A program made the translations under genes and the position numbers. From an uncultured Clostridia bacterium (GTDB lineage Bacteria; Bacillota; Clostridia; Christensenellales; Borkfalkiaceae), in NCBI GenBank assembly GCA_905235815.1, contig CAJOMT010000020.1:1-6221 (forward strand): a stretch of DNA of 6,221 nucleotides, given 5' to 3'. Shown piece by piece: positions 1 to 6,212 of this stretch. Each line of letters starts with the position of its first letter. Within the stretch, counting starts at the first letter, position 1. The notes under the pieces are model-generated. The model searched no databases, had not been told where the DNA came from, and saw only the letters and a program-made list of their open reading frames with translations.

Positions 1-1589
1 GCCAGCCCATGCATGCGTTCGACGTAAAGACTTTGGCAGACAAGAAAATTATTGTCAGAAGGGCGAATGACAAGGAAAATATAACGACGTTAGACGAAAA
101 AGAACTTACGCTTTCTACAGAAAATCTCGTTATTTGCGACGGCGAAAAGCCGGTTGCGCTCGCCGGAATTATGGGCGGACTCAACAGTGAAATAGAAAAC
201 GATACGAATTCGGTGCTGTTCGAGTGCGCAAAGTTCAAGAGAGATAATATAAGAAAATCGTCGAGAACTCTCGGAAAGAGCAGCGATTCTTCAAAGAGAT
301 TCGAAAAGGGCGTAGACGAATACACGACCGAACTCGCAATGAACAGAGCCCTTCACTTGATAGAAGAATTGGGTGCGGGCGAAGTTACCGATAAACGGAT
401 AGACGTTTCTGCCGGAAAAGCGCAAGAAAACAGAGAAGTAAAGACTACTTTTTCTGCGATAAACGGAGTTCTCGGAATAACCGTTCCGAAAGACGTTACG
501 GTGGATATTTTGAAAAAACTCAATTTTGAAGTTAAGGTTAAGGGCGACGATATTACGACCGTTGCTCCGCCTTACAGAGAGGACGTAGAGAGTTATCCGG
601 ACCTTGCGGAAGAAGTTATAAGAATGTACGGCTACGAGCATATCGTTCCGACGCTTTTAAAAGATGCGGCGATTACTGCCGGCGGTTACTCTAAGGCTCA
701 ACTCGACGAAATGGAAGTCAAGAGAGCGCTCGTAGGACAAGGATTTAGCGAGGCGATGACGTACTCGTTCTATTCAAAGAGGGATATAGCGGCGCTGAAA
801 CTCGGCAGCGGAGCGGAAGAGGGCGACGTAATAGTTATTGAAAATCCGATAAGCGACAATTACGAAGTTATGAGAAGAACGCTCGTTCCGTCGATACTCG
901 GCGTCGTTTCGAGGAATTTGAAAAAAGGAAACTATGCCGGCAGAATTTTCGAGATAGCGAACTCGTTTATTCCGAGCGGCGAGGGGTTCCCGAAAGAGGA
1001 GAAGAAACTTTGCTTTGCGGTATTCGGAGACGGCGAAGATTTCTTTACGGCAAAAGGTGCGGTAGAGATAATAGCCGAGCGTTTCGGGCTTAAATTCGAC
1101 TTATCGAAGCGTGCGGAAAAGAGTTATCTCCACTCGGGCGTTTCGGCGAAAATTATACTCGAAGGCGAAGAACTCGGGTTCTTCGGTCAAGTCGCATACG
1201 AAACGGCGGAAGAATTCGATATAGATAGAAAAGTTTACGTCGGAGAGATAAATTATACCCTTTTGAGTAAGCATTTCGATAAGGCGTTCCGCTTTAAACC
1301 TATTCCGAAGTTTGCCGACGTAAAGAGAGATCTGGCGCTCGTAGCACCCAAAGACCTTACTTGCGGCGAGATAGAGGAAGTTATAATTTCTGCGTCTAAA
1401 AACACGGTAAAATCCGTCGAACTGTTCGACGTCTATACGGGTGCGCAGATAGGTGAAGATAAAAAGAGTATGGCGTTCACGCTTACGTTTTCGTCCGATG
1501 AAAAGCAGTTGTCCGGCGAGGACGTCGACGGCTTGGTAAAGAGGATTTTGGGCGCCTTGGAACATAGATTGGGAGTCTATATAAGGTAA
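1..1589 (+). CDS. pheT: Phenylalanine--tRNA ligase beta subunit, 5'-truncated by window edge
   Basis: This is the C-terminal ~528 residues of a protein of roughly 800; the frame is open to the window edge and begins inside the motif QPMHAFD, so the ATG at 9 is internal. With PheS it forms the cytoplasmic (alpha-beta)2 enzyme that charges tRNA-Phe. Counting from that Met: residues 1-~130 are the rest of the B3/4 editing domain (HAFD, LAGIMGG at 51-57, E72, SSKRFEKGVD at 94-103); His2 and Glu72 match by spacing the Thermus editing residues His261 and Glu334 (recalled numbering). Residues ~147-215 are the B5 domain (PPYREDV, then DLAEEVIRMYGYE). Residues ~228-420 are the catalytic-like core. Residues ~430-526 are the FDX-ACB anticodon-binding domain (KFADVKRDLAL to HRLGVYIR). 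The missing N-terminus should hold the tRNA-binding/EMAP-like and B1 regions. The C-terminus looks complete, with no frameshift. The stop TAA shares its last A with the next start codon. Confidence 0.97.
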   Translation, partial: QPMHAFDVKTLADKKIIVRRANDKENITTLDEKELTLSTENLVICDGEKPVALAGIMGGLNSEIENDTNSVLFECAKFKRDNIRKSSRTLGKSSDSSKRFEKGVDEYTTELAMNRALHLIEELGAGEVTDKRIDVSAGKAQENREVKTTFSAINGVLGITVPKDVTVDILKKLNFEVKVKGDDITTVAPPYREDVESYPDLAEEVIRMYGYEHIVPTLLKDAAITAGGYSKAQLDEMEVKRALVGQGFSEAMTYSFYSKRDIAALKLGSGAEEGDVIVIENPISDNYEVMRRTLVPSILGVVSRNLKKGNYAGRIFEIANSFIPSGEGFPKEEKKLCFAVFGDGEDFFTAKGAVEIIAERFGLKFDLSKRAEKSYLHSGVSAKIILEGEELGFFGQVAYETAEEFDIDRKVYVGEINYTLLSKHFDKAFRFKPIPKFADVKRDLALVAPKDLTCGEIEEVIISASKNTVKSVELFDVYTGAQIGEDKKSMAFTLTFSSDEKQLSGEDVDGLVKRILGALEHRLGVYIR

Positions 1590-1777
1590 TGGTCGATATA
1601 GATAGAATAAACTTTCTTGCAAAAAAGCAGAGGGAAGAAGGGCTTACCGAAGAAGAAAAGGCGGAACAGGCGAAACTGAGAAAAGAGTACGTCGATAGCG
1701 TAGTCGGCAATCTCCGCTCCGAACTCGACAATACTTACATAATAGAGAAAGACGGAACAAAACATAAAGTTCATTAA
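1589..1777 (+). CDS. DUF896 / UPF0291 (YnzC-like) small protein
   Basis: This 62-residue, highly charged cytoplasmic protein matches the DUF896 pattern: an N-terminal helix with IDRINFLAKKQREEGLT, then EEEKAEQAKLRKEYVDS, a short turn, and a second region ending NTYIIEKDGTKHKVH. Family members are small helical-hairpin proteins of about 60-80 residues; Bacillus YnzC, somewhat longer, is encoded in the SOS-induced yneA-yneB-ynzC operon. Its molecular role is not established. The ATG overlaps the pheT stop by one base (TAATG). The nearest purine-rich sequences are AAGG only two bases before the start and GGGAG 13 bases before it, both poorly spaced, so translation probably depends on ribosomes finishing pheT. 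No SOS box is visible at this junction, so damage control of this copy cannot be claimed. The family call is firm; the function is unknown. Confidence 0.9.
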   Translation: MVDIDRINFLAKKQREEGLTEEEKAEQAKLRKEYVDSVVGNLRSELDNTYIIEKDGTKHKVH

Positions 1778-1783
1778 TTAATG
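1766..1783 (+). promoter_or_regulatory. Translation start of the MATE gene lacking a Shine-Dalgarno; TTAATTAA palindrome
   Basis: The roughly 20 bases before the MATE ATG are A/T-rich and hold no GGAG- or AGGA-like core. The preceding stop TAA is three bases upstream of the ATG, and an 8-bp palindrome TTAATTAA (1774-1781) spans the junction. The later four starts in this window all have purine-rich sites. Initiation here is therefore probably by re-initiation or ribosome scanning after the DUF896 stop, or through an unstructured leader. This is inferred from sequence only. Confidence 0.5.
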
Positions 1784-3172
1784 TCAATAAAAAGATACAT
1801 AGGCAACAAGCATTTTTATAAAAACGTAATACTGGTAGCCCTGCCCATTATGTTACAGAACATGGTAACCAACCTCGTTGATTTTGTGGACAACATAATG
1901 GTCGGGAGGCTTTCCACCGAGGCGGTTTCGGCGGTAGGAATAATAAATCAACTTATGCTCGTGTACTACTTGCTGATATTCGGGGCGTTATCGGGCATAG
2001 GTATATTTACCGTTCAATTTTTCGGCAAGGGCGACGAGTCGGGCGTAAAATATACTTTCAGATTCAAGATAATAGCGGCGGTAGTGCTTTCGATACTCGC
2101 ATTTTCGGTATTTAGATTTGCGGACACGTTTTTAATAAGCAGGTTTATCAACGAAGGCTCTCAAGACGGCGATTTGGGCTTGGCGCTTGCGCTTTCAAAA
2201 GAATATCTGGCGATAGTAATGCTGGGAATGTTGCCGTATGCGATAACGCAGTGCTACGCCGGAACTTTAAGGGAGACGGGAGATACGCTTCCGCCGATGA
2301 TAGTCAGCATAGGCGCCGTATTTTTAAACCTTATTTTCAACTATATTCTGATATTCGGAAAAATTGGTTTTCAGCCGCTCGGCGTAGAGGGAGCGGCTAT
2401 AGCCACACTCATATCGAGAATATGCGAATGTGGGGCTATAGTGCTGTTTACGCACTTAAAACGCAAAAAATTCACGTTTATTCGGGGCGTGTTCAAGAGT
2501 ATGAGAGTCCCGAAAGTTTTGGTTAAAGAAATATTTAAAAGAGGCACGCCTCTCGTTATCAACGAAACGCTTTGGTCGCTCGGAACGACGGTGCTTGCGA
2601 GATTATATTCCGTGAGGGGGCTTGCCGTATTTACCGGTTACAATATTGCGGCAACCGTAACTAATTTATTCAGTATAGGTTTTATTTCTCTCGGAATGAC
2701 CGTGGGAATAATAGTGGGACAATATCTCGGCGCCGGCAAGTTCGACGAGGCAAAAGACGCAGATACGAAACTTTTGGCGTTCACGGTATTCGTAGCGGTG
2801 ATAACCGGTGCGACAATGGCGTTACTTGCGCCGTTTTTCCCGCAATTTTATACGGGAGTTTCGTCGGAAGCAAAGGAAGTGGCGACCTATATGATGCTAT
2901 GCGCAAGTTTCCTATCTCCCGTAAATGCGTTTATGAATGCGTGTTATTTCACTTTGCGTTCGGGCGGAAAGACTTGGATAACTTTCGTATTCGACGGCGG
3001 CTCGATGTGGCTTTTGTACGTGCCTGTCGCGATGATTTTGGTATATCTCACGGATCTGACCATATTTTGGATATTCCCAATAGTAAATTCGCTTGAAATT
3101 ATCAAATGTATGATCGGATATATAATGCTTAAGAAAAATTTATGGATAAATAACATAACTGTGGAGGCTTAA
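1781..3172 (+). CDS. MATE-family multidrug/toxin efflux transporter
   Basis: This 463-residue integral membrane protein has 12 predicted spans in two six-helix bundles, approximately 14-36, 46-80, 94-118, 138-160, 172-194, 200-224, then 253-277, 283-312, 331-352, 367-391, 399-421 and 427-451, joined by a basic loop at about 226-250. The length is normal for MATE. The first span carries ALPIMLQNMV followed by DFVDNIMVG; Asp37 aligns with Asp36 of Vibrio NorM, and Glu262 (INETLWS) with NorM Glu255. In the late repeat position, Asn382 stands where NorM has Asp371. MATE proteins export cationic drugs or metabolites in exchange for Na+ or H+; the substrate here cannot be read from sequence. The start is supported because it leaves a short cytoplasmic tail before span 1, and the next Met (24) lies inside that span. 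No good Shine-Dalgarno precedes it. Confidence 0.95.
   Translation: MSIKRYIGNKHFYKNVILVALPIMLQNMVTNLVDFVDNIMVGRLSTEAVSAVGIINQLMLVYYLLIFGALSGIGIFTVQFFGKGDESGVKYTFRFKIIAAVVLSILAFSVFRFADTFLISRFINEGSQDGDLGLALALSKEYLAIVMLGMLPYAITQCYAGTLRETGDTLPPMIVSIGAVFLNLIFNYILIFGKIGFQPLGVEGAAIATLISRICECGAIVLFTHLKRKKFTFIRGVFKSMRVPKVLVKEIFKRGTPLVINETLWSLGTTVLARLYSVRGLAVFTGYNIAATVTNLFSIGFISLGMTVGIIVGQYLGAGKFDEAKDADTKLLAFTVFVAVITGATMALLAPFFPQFYTGVSSEAKEVATYMMLCASFLSPVNAFMNACYFTLRSGGKTWITFVFDGGSMWLLYVPVAMILVYLTDLTIFWIFPIVNSLEIIKCMIGYIMLKKNLWINNITVEA
3163..3167 (+). promoter_or_regulatory. Shine-Dalgarno of the YitT-family gene
   Basis: GGAGG lies six bases before the ATG at 3174. It is written inside the last Val-Glu-Ala codons of the MATE gene, so the upstream coding sequence doubles as the ribosome-binding site. 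It supports 3174 as the true start. Confidence 0.85.
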
Positions 3173-3173
3173 G

Positions 3174-4097
3174 ATGAAAAAGACCGTAGGGCTGGTTTTT
3201 GATTATGCGCTGTTCGCAATACTTGCGCTGGCAATGGCGATAAATTACGAAATACTGATATTCGGGAACGCTTTTGCGCCCGCCGGCATCAACGGTCTGG
3301 CGACGATTATTCAGCACGTATTCAATTTTTCTGTCGGATATATGTCCCTTCTTATCAATATTCCTCTGCTTATCGTTGCGTTCATAATCGTGGATAAACG
3401 ATTCGCAGTCAAAACGGCTATCTACGTTATTACCTTTTCCGTATGCGTGTTGATATTTAAAAACGGTGAAGGCGACGCAGAGGGATTCATTGATTTAAGC
3501 AGATTTGCATACGTAACCGAGGTATCGAGTAAGATATTGGCGCCGGTTGCGGCAGGAACGATAGCAGGGCTCGTGTACGGGGTTTTAATAAGGAGAAACG
3601 GCTGTACGGGCGGCACGGATATAATAGCGAGGTTAGTGCAAGTAAAACGGCCGTACTTGAATATTTTTGCGATAATGTTTTTGCTCAACAGCACCGTTGC
3701 GATTTTGTCGTTTTTCGCCTATGCCGAAAACGGAAAATATAATATAGAGCCTGTAATTTTGTGTTTGATATATTCGTTCGTATCATCGAGAGTCGGCGAC
3801 GTAGTAATTCAAGGTCATAAATCCGCACTCAAATTCGAGGTCGTTACGTCGCACCCCGACGAAATATCCGAAGAAATCATCAATAAACTCAATCATACCG
3901 CAACGGTCGTTCGTGCGACGGGTATGTTCTCGCATACGGATAAGAGTTTGCTTATATGCGTAGTACACAGAAGTCAGATTGCAGAATTCGAAAAGATAGT
4001 TAAAAATTATCAAGGAACGTTTACTTATCTTTCTCCCGTAAACGAGATAGTCGGCAATTTCGTTGCGCCCGTCAAGAAAGGAAAGGGGGATCTATGA
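3174..4097 (+). CDS. YitT-family membrane protein with C-terminal DUF2179 domain
   Basis: This 307-residue protein has the two-part YitT architecture. The membrane part (about 1-212) has hydrophobic spans near 9-30, 57-77, 80-96, 119-139, 163-184 and 192-211. It carries the family hallmarks: AGINGLATI at 37-45, LLINIPLLI at 59-67 and the CTGGTDIIARL stretch at 144-154. The soluble part (about 219-298) is a DUF2179 domain, recognisable from ALKFEVVTSHPDEI, a central HTATVVRATGMFS and the terminal SPVNEIVGNF; such domains are small alpha/beta folds thought to be regulatory or ligand-binding. The biochemical function of most YitT proteins is unknown; transport is plausible but unproven. The length is typical. 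It starts one base after the MATE stop with a good ribosome-binding site, and its own stop overlaps the SDR start (ATGA). Confidence 0.93.
   Translation: MKKTVGLVFDYALFAILALAMAINYEILIFGNAFAPAGINGLATIIQHVFNFSVGYMSLLINIPLLIVAFIIVDKRFAVKTAIYVITFSVCVLIFKNGEGDAEGFIDLSRFAYVTEVSSKILAPVAAGTIAGLVYGVLIRRNGCTGGTDIIARLVQVKRPYLNIFAIMFLLNSTVAILSFFAYAENGKYNIEPVILCLIYSFVSSRVGDVVIQGHKSALKFEVVTSHPDEISEEIINKLNHTATVVRATGMFSHTDKSLLICVVHRSQIAEFEKIVKNYQGTFTYLSPVNEIVGNFVAPVKKGKGDL
4083..4089 (+). promoter_or_regulatory. Shine-Dalgarno of the SDR gene
   Basis: AAGGGGG sits four bases before the ATG at 4094, inside the lysine/glycine-rich last codons of the YitT-family gene (KKGKGDL). A second purine run, AAAGG, precedes it at 4077-4081. 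Together with the ATGA overlap it supports translational coupling and fixes the SDR start. Confidence 0.75.
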
Positions 4098-4876
4098 GTG
4101 ATTTTGCGCTTGTAACCGGAGCGACGGGCGGACTCGGCAAAGAATTTTGTCGGCAACTTATCGCTCGTGGCGATAACTTGTTCATAACCGGGCGGAGCGA
4201 AGAAAAACTCGCTATTCTGAAAGAAGAATTAAGTAAAATCGGCACAGTCGAAATTCTATATTTTCCGGCAGATATTTCGAGCGAAACGGATAGAAAAAAT
4301 TTATTTGAGTACGCAGACGAAAAAGGCGTGAAGTTTTCCGCAGTCTATAACGTTGCCGGAGTGGATATTCAAAAGCCGTTTGAAGAATATACGGAAGAAA
4401 AATTGATTTTTCAATGCAGAGTCAATTTAGAGGCAACGCTTTCAGTTACGAGATACGCTTTAAGCCGTCGCACCGAAAACTTTAAAATTCTGACGGTTGC
4501 GAGTATGTCGGGCAGCGTTCCGATGCCGTATTTTGCAATTTACTCGGCTACGAAAGCGGCGCTCATCAATTTTTATACTTCGCTCAGGTACGAGTGTAAG
4601 GATTGCAAAATTACTACGCTCGCCCCCGGCGGTATTCCGACGAGAGCGGATATAATAGAAGATATAAAGGTACAGGGGTTAAAGGGTAAACTCTCGTCAA
4701 AGCCCGCAGATTTCGTGGTAAAAAAAGCGCTTAAAGGACTTGATAAAAACAAGCGTTTGGTAATTCCGGGAGCGTTTAACAAATTCGTCTATTTCGTAGA
4801 GAAGATAACGCCGCTCGGTATTCAATGCAGATTCGTCGCAAAAAATTGGCAAAATAAATCAAAAGATGCGTTTTAG
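4094..4876 (+). CDS. Classical short-chain dehydrogenase/reductase (SDR), NAD(P)-dependent
   Basis: This 260-residue single-domain Rossmann oxidoreductase is of normal length for a classical SDR. The cofactor motif TGATGGLG is at residues 8-15, with Arg34 just after the second strand (ITGRSEEK), which suggests NADPH rather than NADH. PAD(I) at 58-61 would contact the adenine, and NVAG at 86-89 is the usual NNAG strand. The catalytic set is complete: Asn111, Ser137, Tyr150 and Lys154 (YSATK), followed by APGG at 177-180. The tail (about 219-260) is basic and aromatic, with RLVIPGAFNKF and ITPLG, as in the DltE/YqjQ-like group of SDRs. The substrate is not predictable. It is probably cytoplasmic. 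It overlaps the YitT-family gene by four bases, and its TAG stop is part of the thyA ribosome-binding site. Confidence 0.94.
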   Translation: MSDFALVTGATGGLGKEFCRQLIARGDNLFITGRSEEKLAILKEELSKIGTVEILYFPADISSETDRKNLFEYADEKGVKFSAVYNVAGVDIQKPFEEYTEEKLIFQCRVNLEATLSVTRYALSRRTENFKILTVASMSGSVPMPYFAIYSATKAALINFYTSLRYECKDCKITTLAPGGIPTRADIIEDIKVQGLKGKLSSKPADFVVKKALKGLDKNKRLVIPGAFNKFVYFVEKITPLGIQCRFVAKNWQNKSKDAF

Positions 4877-4880
4877 GAGG
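4875..4880 (+). promoter_or_regulatory. Consensus Shine-Dalgarno of thyA overlapping the SDR stop codon
   Basis: AGGAGG is the best ribosome-binding site in the window, four bases before the thyA ATG at 4885. Its first two bases are the last two of the SDR stop codon TAG. It should give thyA strong translation, at least partly independent of the upstream reading frame. Confidence 0.88.
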
Positions 4881-4884
4881 TATT

Positions 4885-5715
4885 ATGAGTTACGCTGACA
4901 AGGTTTTCAGAGCAAACGTAGAGGATATTTTGGCAAACGGTGTCTGGGACACCGAAATGCAAGTTCGCCCACGTTGGTTGGACGGTACGCCTGCGCATAC
5001 CGTAAAAAAGTTTTGCGTCGTTAATAGGTATGACCTTTCCAAAGAATTTCCCATAATGACTTTGAGAAAGCAAGGTTTCAAAAACGCCGTGGACGAGATA
5101 CTTTGGATATGGCAGAAAAAATCGAACAGAATTGCCGACCTTCATTCGCATATATGGGACAGTTGGGCTGGCGAGGACGGCACGATAGGCAAGGCTTACG
5201 GCTATCAACTCGGCGTAAAGCACAAGTACAAAGAGGGCGAATTCGACCAGGTAGACAGAGTTTTGTACGATTTAAAAAACAATCCTGCGTCGAGAAGAAT
5301 TATGACCAACATATACACTTTTGCCGATCTTCACGAAATGAATTTGTATCCTTGCGCCTATTCGATGACATTTAACGTTACGGGGGATAGGTTAAACGGT
5401 ATATTAAATCAACGTTCGAACGATATGGCGGTCGCAAATAACTGGAACGTTATGCAGTACGCCGTACTTTTACATATGTTTGCAATCTCATCGGGGTTAA
5501 AGGTGGGAGAACTCGTCCACGTCATTGCGGACGCTCATATTTACGACAGACATATTCCTTACGTCAAAGAAATGCTTTCGAACCCCGAATATCCGGCGCC
5601 GAAACTCATCATCAATCCGGACGTCAAAAATTTCTACGACTTCAAAGTTGAAGATTTCGTTTTGGAAGGCTATGAGGCTACGCCGCTTTCTTCTCGTCTC
5701 GAGGTCGCCGTATGA
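4885..5715 (+). CDS. thyA: Thymidylate synthase (ThyA type)
   Basis: It converts dUMP plus 5,10-methylenetetrahydrofolate to dTMP plus dihydrofolate, as a cytoplasmic homodimer. At 276 residues it is slightly longer than the 264 of E. coli, mainly at the N-terminus and in the region after the active-site tryptophans. Key residues are all present: Arg28/Arg30 in the phosphate loop (VRPRWLDGTP), Glu71 (DEILW), Trp91 and Trp94 (IWDSWA), Arg137-Arg138 (ASRRIM), the nucleophile Cys157 (NLYPCAYS), Gln176-Arg177-Ser178 and Asp180 (NQRSND), Asn188 and the His218/Tyr220 pair (AHIYDRH). The normal C-terminal hydrophobic end (EVAV) is intact. The RPRWLDGTPAHT loop is the Clostridia-type variant, to my recollection. 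It starts eight bases after the SDR stop behind AGGAGG and overlaps folA by four bases. Because it is ThyA and not flavin-dependent ThyX, its dihydrofolate product needs the adjacent FolA. Confidence 0.98.
   Translation: MSYADKVFRANVEDILANGVWDTEMQVRPRWLDGTPAHTVKKFCVVNRYDLSKEFPIMTLRKQGFKNAVDEILWIWQKKSNRIADLHSHIWDSWAGEDGTIGKAYGYQLGVKHKYKEGEFDQVDRVLYDLKNNPASRRIMTNIYTFADLHEMNLYPCAYSMTFNVTGDRLNGILNQRSNDMAVANNWNVMQYAVLLHMFAISSGLKVGELVHVIADAHIYDRHIPYVKEMLSNPEYPAPKLIINPDVKNFYDFKVEDFVLEGYEATPLSSRLEVAV
5701..5704 (+). promoter_or_regulatory. Shine-Dalgarno of folA inside the end of thyA
   Basis: GAGG lies seven bases before the folA ATG at 5712, within the codons of the last ThyA residues (LEVAV). With the ATGA stop/start overlap it supports coupled translation of the two enzymes and the choice of 5712 as start. 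Confidence 0.7.
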
Positions 5716-6212
5716 TAAGGGCGATAGTCGCGGTGGATAGGCACTGGGGCATAGGTAAAAAGAACGGATTGCTGTTTTCTATCCCTGCGGATATGCAATT
5801 TTTCAAGGAAAAGACGTTAGGCACAACTGTATGTATGGGCTATAATACTTTATTGTCTTTCCCGGGCGGCAGACCGCTTAAAGACAGAAAGAATATAGTT
5901 TTGTGCCCGACTGAAATAGAGAGGGACGACTTGACGTGCGTTCACACCCTCGAAGATTTGTTTAAAGAACTTGATAAGTGCGACGACGACGTGTTCGTTA
6001 TCGGCGGAGCGATGTTTTATAAAACTATGCTGCCGTATTGCGAAGAAGTTTTGGTTACCAAAGTGGACGCTGACGGAGAGGCGGAAGTGTTTTACGAGAA
6101 TTTGGACGAGAACGTAAATTTCGAATGTGTAGAGGAGAGCGACTCCGTTACGACAAACGGATATGAGATTAAATTTACAACCTATAAAAATCTTGCGCCT
6201 AAACGTGCGTAA
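5712..6212 (+). CDS. folA: Dihydrofolate reductase
   Basis: This 166-residue enzyme reduces 7,8-dihydrofolate to tetrahydrofolate with NADPH, closing the cycle opened by ThyA, and is the usual target of trimethoprim. Motifs in order: IVAVDRHWGIGKKN (5-18), the M20-loop equivalent; IPADMQFFK (24-32) with the catalytic acid Asp27 at the E. coli position and Phe31; MGYNT at 42-46; GRPLKDRKNIVL at 53-64 with Arg59 matching the folate-glutamate arginine (E. coli Arg57); FVIGGAMFY at 95-103, the NADP glycine pair; and VTKVDAD at 115-121. Length is normal and both ends are intact. Oddities: Phe22 replaces the common Trp22, Tyr44 replaces the usual Arg44, and Cys65-Pro66 occupy the Ser63-Ser64 place. 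These sit in or near the cofactor pocket. The stop is nine bases from the window end, so no terminator can be judged. Confidence 0.96.
   Translation: MIRAIVAVDRHWGIGKKNGLLFSIPADMQFFKEKTLGTTVCMGYNTLLSFPGGRPLKDRKNIVLCPTEIERDDLTCVHTLEDLFKELDKCDDDVFVIGGAMFYKTMLPYCEEVLVTKVDADGEAEVFYENLDENVNFECVEESDSVTTNGYEIKFTTYKNLAPKRA

Noticed and set aside
9..11. ATG at 9 as a true start giving a short 526-residue PheT.
   Set aside because: The frame is open to the window edge and the preceding codons encode the Gln-Pro that belongs to the conserved GQPMHAFD motif, so the Met is internal.
1361..1387. TTGCGG followed by TATAAT inside the 3' part of pheT, as a possible promoter for the downstream genes.
   Set aside because: The -35 box matches only in its first three bases, spacing is 15 bases, and both lie in conserved FDX-ACB coding sequence.
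1101..1622. A 173-codon open frame on the minus strand inside pheT, plus shorter minus-strand frames elsewhere (291-641, 4873-5223).
   Set aside because: They lie wholly or mostly opposite well-conserved genes, their products resemble no known family, and their composition is what reverse reading of these codons produces.
3093..3126. A promoter-like pair, TTGAAA (3093-3098) and TATAAT (3121-3126), upstream of the YitT-family gene.
   Set aside because: The spacing is 22 bases, well over the 16-18 usual for a sigma-70-type promoter, and ATA-rich codons make TATAAT frequent by chance.
3738..3743. TATAAT inside the YitT-family gene, as a promoter for the SDR or thyA genes.
   Set aside because: There is no convincing -35 element at the right distance and the sequence is explained by Tyr-Asn-Ile codons.
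5103..5375. Alternative + strand frames within thyA and the MATE gene (also 2251-2526, 2899-3096, 5525-5740).
   Set aside because: They overlap intact conserved genes in another frame, have no good ribosome-binding site and no recognisable protein features.
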